Part shown: positions 8,861 through 19,757 of the stretch, in pieces
Position numbering within the stretch: the first letter of the stretch is position 1
Layout: each line of letters begins with the position of its first letter
Assembly (NCBI GenBank): GCA_002344205.1
Contig: DDSZ01000014.1
Span: 62,001-126,000, forward strand
Reading direction: 5' to 3'
DNA: 64,000 nucleotides
DNA from: Opitutaceae bacterium UBA2377
GTDB lineage: Bacteria; Verrucomicrobiota; Verrucomicrobiia; Opitutales; Opitutaceae
The notes under the pieces: model-generated
Database searches by the model: none
Told to the model about the DNA's origin: nothing
Seen by the model: only the letters and a program-made list of their open reading frames with translations
Made by a program: the position numbers and the translations under genes

Positions 8861-10891
8861 ATGTCCGAACCCGAAAACAAAAAGAAGCGCAGCCCCCTCA
8901 AGAACCTGCCCCCTGATCGGTTTCAGCCCAAGGTGCTGCTGATCTGGGCGGCCATCGCGATCGCGGTGTTTTCCCTGCTATACTGGACGCCGGGGAGGCT
9001 GGCATCCCCGGTCAACCTGAAGGTCCAGCAGGTCGTGGAATTTGCCGAGCAGGGCAAGATTCGCGAAGGCGTCATCCGCCCCGACGCTTCGGGCGGGCGT
9101 GACTGGGCGGTCATTACGGGTGAACTCAATGAGGCGATGCCGGTTGCGATCGGCAGCGCGGACAAGTCGGTCAAGTTCCGGGCGGCCGGGCGACTGACGG
9201 ATGCGAACATGGAGCGTCTGCAAAAAGCCCAGATTTTTGCCGAACAACCCGCGGCCACGATGTGGACCCAAATCGCGGCGCAGGTCATCCCGTTTGTCCT
9301 GATCATCGGCCTGCTCTACTTTTTGTTTGTCCGGCAGCTTCGCCAGGCCGGCCGTGGGGCGATGAGCTTTGGCAAGAGCCGCGCCAAGCTGCTCACGCGG
9401 GACCGGGACAAGGTTTCATTCGTTGACGTCGCGGGTTGCGACGAGGCGAAGGAGGAGGTCAGCGAAGTCGTCGAGTTTCTCCGCGACCCGAAGAAGTTCA
9501 CCAAGATGGGCGGGCGCATTCCCAAGGGCATCCTGATGGTCGGGCCTCCGGGCACCGGCAAAACGCTTTTGGCCAAGGCCGTGGCGGGCGAGGCGGACGT
9601 GCCGTTTTTCTCCATCTCCGGCTCGGACTTCGTGGAAATGTTCGTCGGCGTGGGCGCGAGCCGTGTGCGCGACATGTTTGAACAGGGGCGCAAGAACGCA
9701 CCCTGCCTGATTTTTATCGACGAGATTGACGCCGTGGGCCGGCAACGCGGCGCCGGGCTGGGCGGCGGCAATGACGAGCGCGAACAGACGCTCAATTCCC
9801 TGCTTGTCGAAATGGACGGTTTCGATGCCAACGAGGGCGTGATTATCATCGCCGCGACCAACCGGCCCGACGTGCTGGACAGCGCCTTGCTGCGCCCCGG
9901 CCGGTTTGACCGGCAGATCTACGTGGATCTGCCCGACTTGGCGGGTCGCGAGCAAATTCTCCGGGTGCATGCCCGCAAGATCAGCCTGGCGGACACCGTC
10001 GATCTCAGCGTGATCGCGCGGGGCACGCCGGGGCTTTCCGGCGCGGAGCTGGCGAATCTGCTCAACGAGGCGGCGCTGATCGCCAGCCGCCGGAACAAGA
10101 AAAAAGTCGAGATGATCGACGTGGACGACGCCCGGGAGAAAGTGCAGTTTGGACGCGAACGCCGCCGTCTGATGGACGACGAGGAAAAGAAGCTGACGGC
10201 CTACCACGAAGCCGGCCACGCCCTGGTCCAGGCGGTCTTGGACGACGGGCACATGCCCGTGCACAAGGTCACGATCATTCCGCGCGGACGCAGCCTCGGC
10301 AGCACGATGTTCATCCCGAAAAAGGACATCCTCACCCATGCGAAAAAGCGGATGTTGAACCAGATCGCGATGGGCTTGGGCGGTCGGATTGCGGAGGAAA
10401 TTGTGCTCGACGACATTTCCAGCGGAGCTTCCGGCGATATCAAGCAGGTGACCAAGATCGCCCGCCACATGGTCTGCGACTGGGGCATGAGCCCGCTCGG
10501 CCCCATCGCTTTTGGCGACAACCAAGATACCGTCTTTTTGGGGCGGGAAATCACCCGCAACGAAAACGTTTCCGAGGAGACGGCACGGAAGATTGACCAC
10601 GAAATTCACCGGATCATCGATGAGCAGTATCAGCGCGCGACGGCCATCATCACCGAAAAGCGCGCGGCTTTGGACAGGATCGCCGCCGCCTTGCTCGAGT
10701 ATGAGACCATTGAGGGCAAGCACGTGAACGAGATCCTGGAGTTTGGTGAGATTCGCTCCGTGGTGGTCAAGCAACCGCCGCCCTTGCCGCCGGAGCCGGC
10801 TGCGGCCGACAAGGCAAACCCGGACAAGGCCAAGCCGGAGGATGATGACGCGACGCCCGAGGCGACCGCGCCACAGCCGACCCCGGCCTGA
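8861..10891 (+). CDS. ftsH: ATP-dependent zinc metalloprotease FtsH
   Basis: The 676-residue protein is the membrane-anchored AAA+ protease that degrades misfolded membrane proteins and regulatory substrates. Two transmembrane helices (about residues 25-43 and 140-160) flank a periplasmic domain. The AAA module follows with Walker A GPPGTGKT near residue 228, Walker [11 protein letters not shown] and the second region of homology ending in RPGRFDRQ. The zinc site HEAGH is at residues 449-453. The acidic, proline- and alanine-rich tail from about residue 640 is low complexity. I chose the ATG at 8861 ([10 protein letters not shown]), which removes a leader without family similarity. A GC-rich hairpin follows the stop by about 19 bases. 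Confidence 0.97.
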   Translation: MSEPENKKKRSPLKNLPPDRFQPKVLLIWAAIAIAVFSLLYWTPGRLASPVNLKVQQVVEFAEQGKIREGVIRPDASGGRDWAVITGELNEAMPVAIGSADKSVKFRAAGRLTDANMERLQKAQIFAEQPAATMWTQIAAQVIPFVLIIGLLYFLFVRQLRQAGRGAMSFGKSRAKLLTRDRDKVSFVDVAGCDEAKEEVSEVVEFLRDPKKFTKMGGRIPKGILMVGPPGTGKTLLAKAVAGEADVPFFSISGSDFVEMFVGVGASRVRDMFEQGRKNAPCLIFIDEIDAVGRQRGAGLGGGNDEREQTLNSLLVEMDGFDANEGVIIIAATNRPDVLDSALLRPGRFDRQIYVDLPDLAGREQILRVHARKISLADTVDLSVIARGTPGLSGAELANLLNEAALIASRRNKKKVEMIDVDDAREKVQFGRERRRLMDDEEKKLTAYHEAGHALVQAVLDDGHMPVHKVTIIPRGRSLGSTMFIPKKDILTHAKKRMLNQIAMGLGGRIAEEIVLDDISSGASGDIKQVTKIARHMVCDWGMSPLGPIAFGDNQDTVFLGREITRNENVSEETARKIDHEIHRIIDEQYQRATAIITEKRAALDRIAAALLEYETIEGKHVNEILEFGEIRSVVVKQPPPLPPEPAAADKANPDKAKPEDDDATPEATAPQPTPA

Positions 10892-10909
10892 GGTCATCTC
10901 GTTGCTGCC

Positions 10910-10936
10910 GATACGCCGTCATTTGGACGGCGTATC
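10910..10936 (+). terminator. Perfect 11-bp hairpin after ftsH
   Basis: GATACGCCGTC (10910-10920) and GACGGCGTATC (10926-10936) form a perfect 11-base stem with the loop ATTTG. It sits between ftsH and the dehydrogenase gene. There is no T-run on the plus strand, so it is a weak intrinsic terminator at best; transcript-end protection or mild attenuation are alternatives. The hairpin itself is certain from the sequence, its function is inferred. Confidence 0.55.
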
Positions 10937-10959
10937 AGGCTGAAAAACGGCCTTGGATT

Positions 10960-10977
10960 TGAGGTCAGGGAACCTCA
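10960..10977. promoter_or_regulatory. Inverted repeat upstream of the UDP-glucose dehydrogenase gene
   Basis: TGAGGT-caggga-ACCTCA forms a perfect 6+6 palindromic pair 17 bases upstream of the ATG at 10994. Its position in the short leader would suit an operator or a small hairpin in the 5' untranslated region. A TATATA stretch just before the ATG may be chance. Nothing else supports regulation here. Confidence 0.25.
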
Positions 10978-10993
10978 CGCTGGGGCAATATAT

Positions 10994-12352
10994 ATGAAAA
11001 TCTGCTGCATTGGCGCCGGTTACGTCGGCGGGCCCACCATGGCCATGATCGCCCAGAAGGCTCCGGACATCCAAATCACGGTCGTCGACATGAACGCGGC
11101 CCGCATCGCGGCCTGGAATTCGGACAAACTGCCGATTTACGAGCCGGGCTTGGATGCGCTGGTCAACGAGGCGCGGGGCCGGAATCTGTTTTTTTCGACC
11201 GATGTGTCCGGGCATATCAAGTCCGCGGACATCATTTTCGTGGCCGTAAACACGCCGACCAAGACCTATGGCGTGGGTGCCGGCCGGGCGGCCGATTTGC
11301 GCTACGTGGAATCGGTGGCCCGCACCATCGCGGAGCACGCGGAGAGCGACAAGATCATCGTCGAGAAGTCCACCATCCCGGTGAAGACGGCCGAGTCCAT
11401 CAAGACCATCGTCGCGTCGAACTCCAAGGGTTTGAAGTTTCAGGTGCTCTCCAATCCCGAATTTTTGGCCGAGGGCACGGCGGTGAAGGATTTGCAGAAC
11501 CCGGATCGCGTGCTCATCGGCGGGGAGCGGACGCCGGAGGGCGAAAAAGCCATCGCCGCCTTGGCCGGGGTTTATGCCCGCTGGGTGCCAAAGGAGCGCA
11601 TCATCACCACGAATCTGTGGTCGTCCGAGCTGTCCAAGCTCGTGGCCAACGCCTTCCTCGCGCAACGCATCTCCTCGATCAACTCGATCTCGGCGCTGTG
11701 CGAAGCCACCGGCGCGGATGTGGACGAGGTGGCCAACGCCATCGGCAAGGACAGCCGGATCGGCCCGAAATTCCTCAAGGCTTCGGTCGGCTTCGGCGGA
11801 TCCTGCTTCCAAAAGGACATCCTGAACCTGACCTATCTTTGCGAGAGCTTCGGCCTGCCCGAGGTGGCGAACTATTGGACGAGCGTCGTGGGAATCAACG
11901 ACTGGCAGAAGAAGCGTTTCGCTTCGCGCATCGTGAAGGAGCTGTTCAACACGGTGGCGGACAAGAAGATCGCGGTGCTGGGTTTTGCCTTCAAAAAGGA
12001 CACCAACGACACGCGGGAATCCGCCGCCATCAATGTGTGCCGGGACTTGCTCGCCGAGCATGCGAACGTCGCGGTGTATGACCCGAAGGTCCCGGCGGAT
12101 GAGATCATCACGGATGTCCTGGGCAAGGGGCAGACCAATTCCCGGCTCACCGTGGCGAGCGACGCCTATGCGGCCTGCGCGGGTGCCCATGCGATCGCTA
12201 TTGTGACCGAGTGGGACGAATTCAAGACGTTGGACTACGCCCGGATTCTTGCGGCCATGCCCAAGCCGGCGTGCCTGTTTGACGGCCGAAACATCGTCGA
12301 TGGCCCCGCGCTTGCGCGGCTGGGCTTCCGCTTTTTTGCCATCGGCAAGTAA
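10994..12352 (+). CDS. ugd: UDP-glucose 6-dehydrogenase, eukaryote-like class
   Basis: The 452-residue protein oxidises UDP-glucose twice with NAD+ to give UDP-glucuronate, a precursor of acidic surface glycans. The N-terminal Rossmann motif is [12 protein letters not shown], followed by [23 protein letters not shown] and [17 protein letters not shown], which resemble the animal and plant enzymes more than the short E. coli Ugd. The catalytic cysteine lies in [11 protein letters not shown] (about residue 267) and the C-terminal NAD/UDP domain has the [14 protein letters not shown] stretch. It stands alone between ftsH and a convergent gene. Supply of UDP-GlcA to the polysaccharide locus at 22-52 kb is inferred. 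Confidence 0.95.
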   Translation: MKICCIGAGYVGGPTMAMIAQKAPDIQITVVDMNAARIAAWNSDKLPIYEPGLDALVNEARGRNLFFSTDVSGHIKSADIIFVAVNTPTKTYGVGAGRAADLRYVESVARTIAEHAESDKIIVEKSTIPVKTAESIKTIVASNSKGLKFQVLSNPEFLAEGTAVKDLQNPDRVLIGGERTPEGEKAIAALAGVYARWVPKERIITTNLWSSELSKLVANAFLAQRISSINSISALCEATGADVDEVANAIGKDSRIGPKFLKASVGFGGSCFQKDILNLTYLCESFGLPEVANYWTSVVGINDWQKKRFASRIVKELFNTVADKKIAVLGFAFKKDTNDTRESAAINVCRDLLAEHANVAVYDPKVPADEIITDVLGKGQTNSRLTVASDAYAACAGAHAIAIVTEWDEFKTLDYARILAAMPKPACLFDGRNIVDGPALARLGFRFFAIGK

Positions 12353-12367
12353 AACGGCCCGAGGTTC

Positions 12368-13390
12368 TCAAGCCAAGGCGAGCTTCTCCAATCCCGGACC
12401 CAGAATGGGTTCTGACGGGCACCCGAACCAGTCTTCAAGGATGTCGGCGTAAATGCGCCGAAAATCCACCGGGTCTGTGCCCGGTGCGGCCCCGTTCAGA
12501 CCGCCGCGGATTCCACCCATCAGAAATACGGGGCCTGAGGAACCGTGATCCGTGCCCAAGCTGGCGTTTTCCTCCATGGTGCGGCCGAACTCCGACCACA
12601 CCATGGTCAATACCTGCGGAGCGAGCTGCTGTTGGTTGAGCGTTTGCTGAAAGCCCCGCAGCGCATCGTCCAGCTTTCCCAAAAGCTGTGCATGGGCCGT
12701 TGCCTGATGGGCATGGGTGTCGAATCCACCAAGACTCAGGCAGTAGAGACTGGCGGGATGCCGGGCCTCGATCAGTTGTGCGGTGTCGCGCAGATCGGTC
12801 GCCAGATCGCCTGCCGATGGATGCCGGCGGACTCGTGCCGTGGGGTTAGCGGTGCGCAGGGCGAGAGGGGATTCGCTGGTGAAATGCACGGCAGACGCCG
12901 GCGTGCGTTGATTCGCCGCGGTCCAGTCGAGGTAACGCCCCAGCCAACCGGTGCCCGTCGCCGCGGTCTCCGGGGTGGCGGTTTCCCATTTTTCGAGGGC
13001 GTGAAAATGAGAGCGACTTGGGCGGGGACATCCGACATTTGCGATGAGGCGCAACCGGCCTGAGCCATACAGGGCGTGCAGTCCTTTACAGGCCGGATGC
13101 AGGCCGAGGTCCGGGGAAACTGGCAAAACATCGCGGACGGGCACCGCGAGGGTGGGACGCAGCCGATGGTAAGCCGGATCGGCGAAAGGAATGAGCGTGT
13201 TGATGCCATCATTGCCGCCATCCAGACGCACAATCACCAGGATGCGGCCTTGGTCAGCGGGCGAAACGCTCGGAGGAAGGGCCAAGCTGCGTGGGACCAG
13301 GCCCAGCGCGAGTCCGCCCAGCGCCGCGCCGCCGGCCCGCAGAAATTGCCGCCGCGTGAAGGAAATGGGAGCGCGGGTGGGGCGGGTCAT
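12368..13390 (-). CDS. DUF1501 family protein with Tat signal
   Basis: The 340-residue protein belongs to DUF1501, a sulfatase/phosphatase-fold family common in Planctomycetes and Verrucomicrobiota whose function is not established. The N-terminus has a twin-arginine signal (FTRRQFLRAGGAALGG), so it should be exported folded. Family landmarks include VRLDGGNDGINTLIP, the SLGGFDTHAHQ segment near residue 225 and WSEFGRTMEENASLGTDHGSSGPVFLMGG near residue 268, which carry the likely metal ligands. Such proteins are often paired with a DUF1800 gene, but none is next to it. It starts 3 bases after the alanine racemase stop and is probably the last gene of the tsaB-alr transcript. Confidence 0.88.
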   Translation of the reverse strand: MTRPTRAPISFTRRQFLRAGGAALGGLALGLVPRSLALPPSVSPADQGRILVIVRLDGGNDGINTLIPFADPAYHRLRPTLAVPVRDVLPVSPDLGLHPACKGLHALYGSGRLRLIANVGCPRPSRSHFHALEKWETATPETAATGTGWLGRYLDWTAANQRTPASAVHFTSESPLALRTANPTARVRRHPSAGDLATDLRDTAQLIEARHPASLYCLSLGGFDTHAHQATAHAQLLGKLDDALRGFQQTLNQQQLAPQVLTMVWSEFGRTMEENASLGTDHGSSGPVFLMGGIRGGLNGAAPGTDPVDFRRIYADILEDWFGCPSEPILGPGLEKLALA

Positions 13391-13393
13391 GGT

Positions 13394-14548
13394 TCAGATT
13401 CCCAAGGCCGTGCGATAAACACGCGGGACGCGCTTGGTCACGGAGCAAAGGGTTTCCCAAGGAATGGTGTCGGCGGAGCGGCTGAATTCGGCGATGCTGA
13501 TTTCGTTTTCCAACTGCCGCCCCACCAGCACGGCTTCGTCGCCGCAGATGACGCCGGGAACGTCGGTCACATCCACCACGGTTTGGTCCATCGTCACCCG
13601 GCCAAGCACCGGGCACCGTTGGCCGCGGATCAGCACCTGTCCGCGATTGCTGGCGGCGCGGGGCAGCCCGTCGCCATAGCCGGCGCAGAGAATGGCGACA
13701 CGCGAATCGCGCCGCAGCAGGTGGGTGCGGCCGTAGCTGATGCCGGTGCCGGCGGGCAGATTCTTCACCAGGCCGACGCGGGTGTGAAAACTGAAGACCG
13801 GCTCGGTGTGGACCTGCGCGAGCATGGAGTTCGGGTGCGGCAGGATGCCGAACTGCAAAAGACCGACCCGCACCGCATTAAACGGACTGCTGCCCGGCAT
13901 GGATTCCAAGCCGGAGCTGTTGTCGGCGTGCACAAAAATATCGGCGGGATTAACCCCGGCGCAACGGTCGAGCGCGGTCAGGAAAAGCCGCCGTTGCCCG
14001 GCGGTGAAGGCGGGATCTTCGTCAGGACTGGAGAAGTGGGTGAAAACTCCAGCCAGCTTCAAATGCGGCGCGGCGAGGATTTGCGCACAAAGACCGGGTG
14101 CGTCAGCGTGCCAGACGCCAAGCCGGCCCATGCCGGTGTCGATTTTCATGTGCACCGCGATGGTGCGGCCGGCGGCCTGACCGGCGGCCTCGAAGCGCGC
14201 AACTTCCTCGACGCTCGAAACGGTCGCGGCGAGGTCGTATTCTGCCAGATAGGAATCTTCCGCGGGCAGGAGCGGACTCAGAATGAGGATGGGCCAGCCC
14301 GGGCCGAGTTCGCGCAGTGCGGCCGCCTCGGTGACGTTGGCGACCGCGAAGAGATCGGCGCCGGCATGCATGAGTCGTGCGGCAGTCTGGTGCAGGCCGT
14401 GGCCGTAGGCGTCGGCCTTGACCACGGCGACATAGCGGATGTGCGCGGGCAGGGAGGCGCGAATGAGGCGGAGATTTCGCTCCAGGGCGGCGAGATCGAT
14501 TTCCGCCCAACAGCGGAGTGGTGTCGGTTGATGGCGCGGTGGACTCAT
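13394..14548 (-). CDS. alr: Alanine racemase
   Basis: The 384-residue enzyme uses pyridoxal phosphate to interconvert L- and D-alanine for peptidoglycan. The cofactor lysine is Lys44 in VVKADAYGHG, the second catalytic base region appears as SYGRTHLL and GYGDGLPR, and the C-terminal beta-domain has VTMDQTVVDVTDV. I chose the ATG at 14548, which overlaps the tsaB stop by 4 bases (ATGA); a longer frame would add nine residues from within tsaB. Translation is therefore likely coupled to tsaB. Length is typical of the family. Confidence 0.95.
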   Translation of the reverse strand: MSPPRHQPTPLRCWAEIDLAALERNLRLIRASLPAHIRYVAVVKADAYGHGLHQTAARLMHAGADLFAVANVTEAAALRELGPGWPILILSPLLPAEDSYLAEYDLAATVSSVEEVARFEAAGQAAGRTIAVHMKIDTGMGRLGVWHADAPGLCAQILAAPHLKLAGVFTHFSSPDEDPAFTAGQRRLFLTALDRCAGVNPADIFVHADNSSGLESMPGSSPFNAVRVGLLQFGILPHPNSMLAQVHTEPVFSFHTRVGLVKNLPAGTGISYGRTHLLRRDSRVAILCAGYGDGLPRAASNRGQVLIRGQRCPVLGRVTMDQTVVDVTDVPGVICGDEAVLVGRQLENEISIAEFSRSADTIPWETLCSVTKRVPRVYRTALGI

Positions 14549-15174
14549 GGGCTGCGGTGCACGTGCGGGCTCCAAGTCGCATAACTTGGTTCCTCATGCA
14601 AAAAGGCATCCGGCTCGCTGGTGGCGGTGAAAAGATCTTCGTCTTCCGTCGCGGCCAGCAACGCCGGCAGTTGATAGGAAACCTCGGCTACGGTTGCGGG
14701 CAGCGGGGCCCAATGGCGAAAGCCGGCCGGCATCACCAACTCTGGTCCGAGCTCAGCGGCGGTGACGCGTTCGAGCGGCCCGGAGCTGGTGCAGCGGTGC
14801 CACAATCCACGGCGGGCATCGGCGATCACCTGCACCGACGGTTGGCGCAGGCTGCGCGCCACCAAGGCCAGGCTGTGGTAACGAAAGACCGGACGCGGGC
14901 GGATGAGCAGCCAGGCACGCAACGCCGCGGCGACTGTCCTGATGCCCAAGATTGAGCCGGGCCCGTCGCAGAAAACAAAGGCCGCGAAGCTGTCGGGCGA
15001 CAGGCCCAGCCGGTTGAGTCCGGCAAAGACGCCGACACCGGCCTCGGCGTCGGCGCTGGTCCAGCGGTCATGGCCGGGCTCGGCGCCAAGTGAACCTGAC
15101 TGAATCGTGGCGGATGCTGCATCTATCAACAGCACAGGGGCATAACGGGATCTCAACTCGCGCAGGCTTGGCAT
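14545..15174 (-). CDS. tsaB: tRNA threonylcarbamoyladenosine biosynthesis protein TsaB
   Basis: The 209-residue protein is a divergent member of the ASKHA-fold TsaB family, the non-catalytic partner of TsaD in making t6A37 on ANN-decoding tRNAs. Support comes from LLIDAASAT at the N-terminus and FCDGPGSILGIRTVAAALRAW near residue 90, which corresponds to the GPGSFTGLR signature of TsaB. The rest is poorly conserved. The ATG at 15174 is preferred to the GTG two codons upstream. The gene heads the tsaB-alr-DUF1501 run and is divergent from the trigger factor gene. Confidence 0.75.
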   Translation of the reverse strand: MPSLRELRSRYAPVLLIDAASATIQSGSLGAEPGHDRWTSADAEAGVGVFAGLNRLGLSPDSFAAFVFCDGPGSILGIRTVAAALRAWLLIRPRPVFRYHSLALVARSLRQPSVQVIADARRGLWHRCTSSGPLERVTAAELGPELVMPAGFRHWAPLPATVAEVSYQLPALLAATEDEDLFTATSEPDAFLHEEPSYATWSPHVHRSP

Positions 15175-15228
15175 GTGCACTCACAAAACGACCGGCACGC
15201 CCGCGCTGCAAGCACCCAGAATCCGGCA

Positions 15229-15256
15229 TTGACCGAGCGGGGTGCGCCCGTAGGGT
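15229..15256 (+). promoter_or_regulatory. Candidate sigma-70-type promoter for tig-clpP
   Basis: TTGACC (15229-15234) is followed after 16 bases by TAGGGT (15251-15256), about 38 bases ahead of the GTG start of tig. The -35 is close to consensus and the -10 keeps only the TAnnnT pattern. It lies in the divergent tsaB-tig gap, the right place for a promoter, but the match is modest and untested. Confidence 0.3.
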
Positions 15257-15293
15257 GGCCGATTCTTTACAACCACCTCCTGTATTCCGCACC

Positions 15294-16637
15294 GTGAACG
15301 TCCAACTCAATTCCCTCTCCGACACCCGCAAAAGCCTCGTGATCACGCTCGATAAGAGCGAGGTTGATGCCGAGCATCAGGCCGTGGTGGCTGAGTTCAT
15401 CAAGCTGGCCCGGATCCCGGGTTTCCGCCCGGGCAAGGCCCCGGCTGCGATGGTGGCCAAGCGATTTGCGAAAGACATCACCGAGGAGTTCAAGCAGAAG
15501 GTAATCGCCAAGGCCTACCGCGCGGCCCTCGAGGAGCAGAAACTGGACGTGCTCAACGTCGTCAACGTGGAGCCCGGCGCGGTCGAGGCCGGCCTTTCCG
15601 CCGCGGTGACGGTGACGGTGGATGTTCGCCCCGAGTTTGCGCTGCCCGATTACACCGGCATGGCGACGGAAGTCGCCCCGACGGATTCCACTGAGAGCGA
15701 AGTGGAGGCTGTCATCGAGGGGCTCCGCGGCGAGCGGGCCGAATTCAAGGTGGCGGAACGTCCGGCGCAGAAGAGCGACTACGTGAAGCTGGCCTACGAG
15801 GGCAGCGTCGAGGGCAAGCCCGTGACCGAGCTTGTGCCTGACAAGCAGATTTACGGCAAGGTGCCCCAGACTTGGGAAGAGGTCGATGGTGCGCAGGACG
15901 GTGTCATCCCCGGCTTGGGCAAGCAGCTCGCCGGCCTGAAGCCCGGCGACAAAAAGGATGTGACCGTCGCCTTCCCGGCGGACTTTGCCGGTGCGCCGGC
16001 GCTGGCCGGAAAAACCGCGGTCTATGCGGTCGAGGTGCAGGAAATTCGCGAGCGGGTTTTGCCGCCGATGGACGAGGCTTTCTTCAAGTCGCAACAGGTG
16101 GATGATCTCGAGGGACTCAAGACGAGTGTCCGCAACAACCTGAAGCTGCAGAAGGAATATCAGAATCGCGCGGAGCAGCGCCGGCAGATCACCGAGGCGC
16201 TGGCGGCGAAGGTCGAGTTCTCCGCCCCCGACTCGCTGGTCGAGAGCGAGACGCAGAGCGTGCTCCGCCAGTTCATCGAGGAAAACATGCGCCGGGGCGT
16301 GCCCCAGGAGCAGTTTGAGAAGGATAAGAAGGAACTCTTCGAGAGCGCCCGCAAGGCCGCCGCCAAGCGGGTCAGGCTGCAGCTCATCCTCGCGAAGATC
16401 GCCGAGGCGGAGAAGATCCAGGTGGAGGAAAAGGACATGGACAACTTCATCTACCGCGAGGCCATGCGTTCGAAGCAGTCGCCGGACAAGCTCGTCAAGG
16501 AGCTGACCAAGAACCGCGACGCCCTTCGCGGGGTGCAGCAGTCCATCATTTTCGACAAGACGGTTGATTTCCTTGTGTCCAAGGCTAGCGTGACGGTCAA
16601 ACAACCCACGACCACGGATAACAAGGCATCAGCGTGA
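15294..16637 (+). CDS. tig: Trigger factor (ribosome-associated chaperone and prolyl isomerase)
   Basis: The 447-residue protein binds at the ribosomal exit tunnel and helps nascent chains fold. The ribosome-binding domain has the [10 protein letters not shown] signature near residue 40 (family GFRxGKxP). An FKBP-like domain follows (about 150-250), then the long helical C-terminal chaperone domain with many charged residues. The GTG at 15294 is chosen because conserved sequence ([19 protein letters not shown]) starts there; the open frame upstream encodes no family sequence. The region before it lacks an AGGAGG-like site. Its TGA overlaps the GTG of clpP, so the two are coupled. Confidence 0.95.
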   Translation: MNVQLNSLSDTRKSLVITLDKSEVDAEHQAVVAEFIKLARIPGFRPGKAPAAMVAKRFAKDITEEFKQKVIAKAYRAALEEQKLDVLNVVNVEPGAVEAGLSAAVTVTVDVRPEFALPDYTGMATEVAPTDSTESEVEAVIEGLRGERAEFKVAERPAQKSDYVKLAYEGSVEGKPVTELVPDKQIYGKVPQTWEEVDGAQDGVIPGLGKQLAGLKPGDKKDVTVAFPADFAGAPALAGKTAVYAVEVQEIRERVLPPMDEAFFKSQQVDDLEGLKTSVRNNLKLQKEYQNRAEQRRQITEALAAKVEFSAPDSLVESETQSVLRQFIEENMRRGVPQEQFEKDKKELFESARKAAAKRVRLQLILAKIAEAEKIQVEEKDMDNFIYREAMRSKQSPDKLVKELTKNRDALRGVQQSIIFDKTVDFLVSKASVTVKQPTTTDNKASA

Positions 16638-17254
16638 GCTACTACGTTCCCATCGTTCTCGAAAATACCGGCCGCGGCGAGCGGTCCATGGACATCTATT
16701 CACGTCTCCTCAAGGACCGCATCATCTTCATCGGCACCCCGATTGACGACATGGTGGCGAATCTGGTGATTGCCCAGATGTTCTTCCTCCAGATGGAAGA
16801 CCCCAAGAAGGACATCCAGATCTACATCAACTCGCCGGGTGGCGTCGTCACTGGTGGCATGGCCATCTATGACACGATGAACTTCCTGCAATGCGACGTG
16901 GCCACTTACTGCATCGGCCAGGCGGCCAGCATGGCGACGGTCCTGCTGGCGGCTGGCACCAAGGGCAAGCGCTTTGCCCTGCCCAACAGCCGGGTGATGA
17001 TCCATCAGCCTTCGGGCGGCGCGGGCGGCCAGGCGGCGGACATTGCCATCGCCGCCAAGGAAATCCTGCGCTGGCGCAAAACCCTCAACGAAGTCATTGC
17101 CCGCCACACGGGGAAGACCGCCGGGCAGGTGGAGAAGGACTCGGACCGCGACTATTACATGAGCGCGTCAGAGGCCCAGGCCTATGGCATTGTTGATCAT
17201 GTGGTAGAGTCCACCAAGCAGGCGCAGTCGTTGGTCGTGCAAAGTGCGGCATAA
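16634..17254 (+). CDS. clpP: ATP-dependent Clp protease proteolytic subunit
   Basis: The 206-residue protein is the tetradecameric serine protease core that degrades substrates fed by ClpX or ClpA/C. The catalytic Ser99 (GQAASMA) and His124 (MIHQPSGG) are present, with the catalytic Asp in the KDSDRD stretch near residue 170. The start is a GTG overlapping the tig stop by 4 bases. There is little or no N-terminal propeptide before the [25 protein letters not shown] start. The tig-clpP-clpX order is conserved across bacteria. Confidence 0.97.
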   Translation: MSYYVPIVLENTGRGERSMDIYSRLLKDRIIFIGTPIDDMVANLVIAQMFFLQMEDPKKDIQIYINSPGGVVTGGMAIYDTMNFLQCDVATYCIGQAASMATVLLAAGTKGKRFALPNSRVMIHQPSGGAGGQAADIAIAAKEILRWRKTLNEVIARHTGKTAGQVEKDSDRDYYMSASEAQAYGIVDHVVESTKQAQSLVVQSAA

Positions 17255-17312
17255 GGCCCGCGGTGGCTCAATACTCCCTCGACAACGGTCGCCTTTCGGG
17301 CGTTTCTGATTC

Positions 17313-18608
<1,296 letters not shown>

Positions 18609-18619
18609 TTCCGTTCCTC

Positions 18620-18633
18620 CCGGCCAAGGCCGG
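18620..18633. terminator. GC hairpin between convergent clpX and the M42 peptidase gene
   Basis: CCGGCC-AA-GGCCGG is a perfect palindrome in the 34-base gap between the two convergent stops. No T-run follows on either strand, so it is at most a weak bidirectional terminator. The position is what makes it worth noting. Confidence 0.3.
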
Positions 18634-18642
18634 CGGGCAGGC

Positions 18643-19710
18643 TCACCAGTGCGCGTAGTCGCCCTTTTCGAGGCCTTTGGCGAATTCGACGAGCAGCTTT
18701 ACGCAGCGCTCCACGTCTTCGAGGTCCACAACTTCACTCGGTGTGTGCATGTAGCGCAGCGGCACGCTGATGAGCCCGGTGGCAATGCCCCCGCGCGCGA
18801 CCTGGATCGCCCGGGCGTCGGTGCCCGTCGGGCGGGGATCGGCCTCCAACTGATAGGGAATCTTCAGCTTTTTCGCGGCGCCGAGGAGACGGTCGTAAAT
18901 CTTCGGATTGATGTTGGCGCCGCGGCAAATGATCGGTCCGCCGCCAAGCTTGGTTTCGCCATACTTCCGGTTGTCGCAGTCGGGGTGGTCGGTGGCGTGG
19001 CCGACATCCACGGCCACGGCAATGTGCGGGTCGGCAAGGTAGGCGGAGGTGGTGGCGCCGCGGACGCCGATTTCTTCCTGCGCGGTGGCGACGCTGACGA
19101 CTTTTGCCGCGAGCTTCTTCTTCTCCCGGGCCAGCCGGATGAGAGTTTCGCCGACGATATAGGCGCCGACCTTGTTGTCGAAAGCGCGGGCCGTGCCGAT
19201 GCTCCCGTTGATCAGTTCCAACTCGTGGTCGTAGGTCGCGGCGTCACCGATGCTCACGCGCTCGAGGGCCCCGGCTTTCGACCGGGCGCCGATGTCGATC
19301 CAGATGTCGTGGATTTCCGGGACTTTCTTGCGGTCGCCATCATCCATGAGGTGGATGGCGCGCTTGCCGGTCACGCCTTTCACGGGGCCTTGGGCGGTCT
19401 GGATGAGCACCCGGCGGCCGGAAATGACGGTGCGGTCGTGGCCGCCGATGGTGTTGAAGTAGATGAAGCCATCCTTGTTGATGTAGGTGATGATGAGCCC
19501 GAGTTCATCCATGTGGCCGGCCAGCATCAGGGTTGGGTCCCCCTTGGGGTTCAGCGTGGCAATCCGGTTGCCGAGGGCATCGCCGGTGTAGGTGTCGGCG
19601 GCCGGTTTGACGTGGCGGTCAAACACCGCCTGGGCTTCGGATTCATAGCCGGACGGCGAGCGGGCGTGGAGCAGCTCGGCCAAAAATGCGGGGACTTGGT
19701 AGTTGGGCAT
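18643..19710 (-). CDS. M42 family metallopeptidase (tetrahedral aminopeptidase type)
   Basis: The 355-residue protein belongs to the M42 family of cytoplasmic dodecameric aminopeptidases (FrvX/TET/glutamyl aminopeptidase). Dinuclear metal-site residues are seen in AGHMDELGL (about residue 66), RAFDNKVG, the catalytic ATAQEEIGVRG (about residue 207), DVGHATDHP and the C-terminal RYMHTPSEVV. I chose the ATG at 19710 (MPNYQVPAFLAELL), six codons inside the longest frame. The older cellulase label given to some relatives is not supported. It is divergent from hisA with a 47-base gap. Confidence 0.93.
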   Translation of the reverse strand: MPNYQVPAFLAELLHARSPSGYESEAQAVFDRHVKPAADTYTGDALGNRIATLNPKGDPTLMLAGHMDELGLIITYINKDGFIYFNTIGGHDRTVISGRRVLIQTAQGPVKGVTGKRAIHLMDDGDRKKVPEIHDIWIDIGARSKAGALERVSIGDAATYDHELELINGSIGTARAFDNKVGAYIVGETLIRLAREKKKLAAKVVSVATAQEEIGVRGATTSAYLADPHIAVAVDVGHATDHPDCDNRKYGETKLGGGPIICRGANINPKIYDRLLGAAKKLKIPYQLEADPRPTGTDARAIQVARGGIATGLISVPLRYMHTPSEVVDLEDVERCVKLLVEFAKGLEKGDYAHW

Positions 19711-19757
19711 GGATTTAGTCTCGCCCAAAGCACCGGCGGCGCAAAGCGTTTTTGCGC

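Noticed and set aside
9416..10897. 493-residue minus-strand frame antisense to ftsH, and a similar one antisense to tig (15267-16604)
   Set aside because: Both are codon shadows of strongly conserved genes with no domain features of their own.
13076..14584. 502-residue plus-strand open frame over alr and DUF1501
   Set aside because: It is antisense to two well-supported genes and shows the Gly/Ala/Arg-rich composition of a shadow frame.
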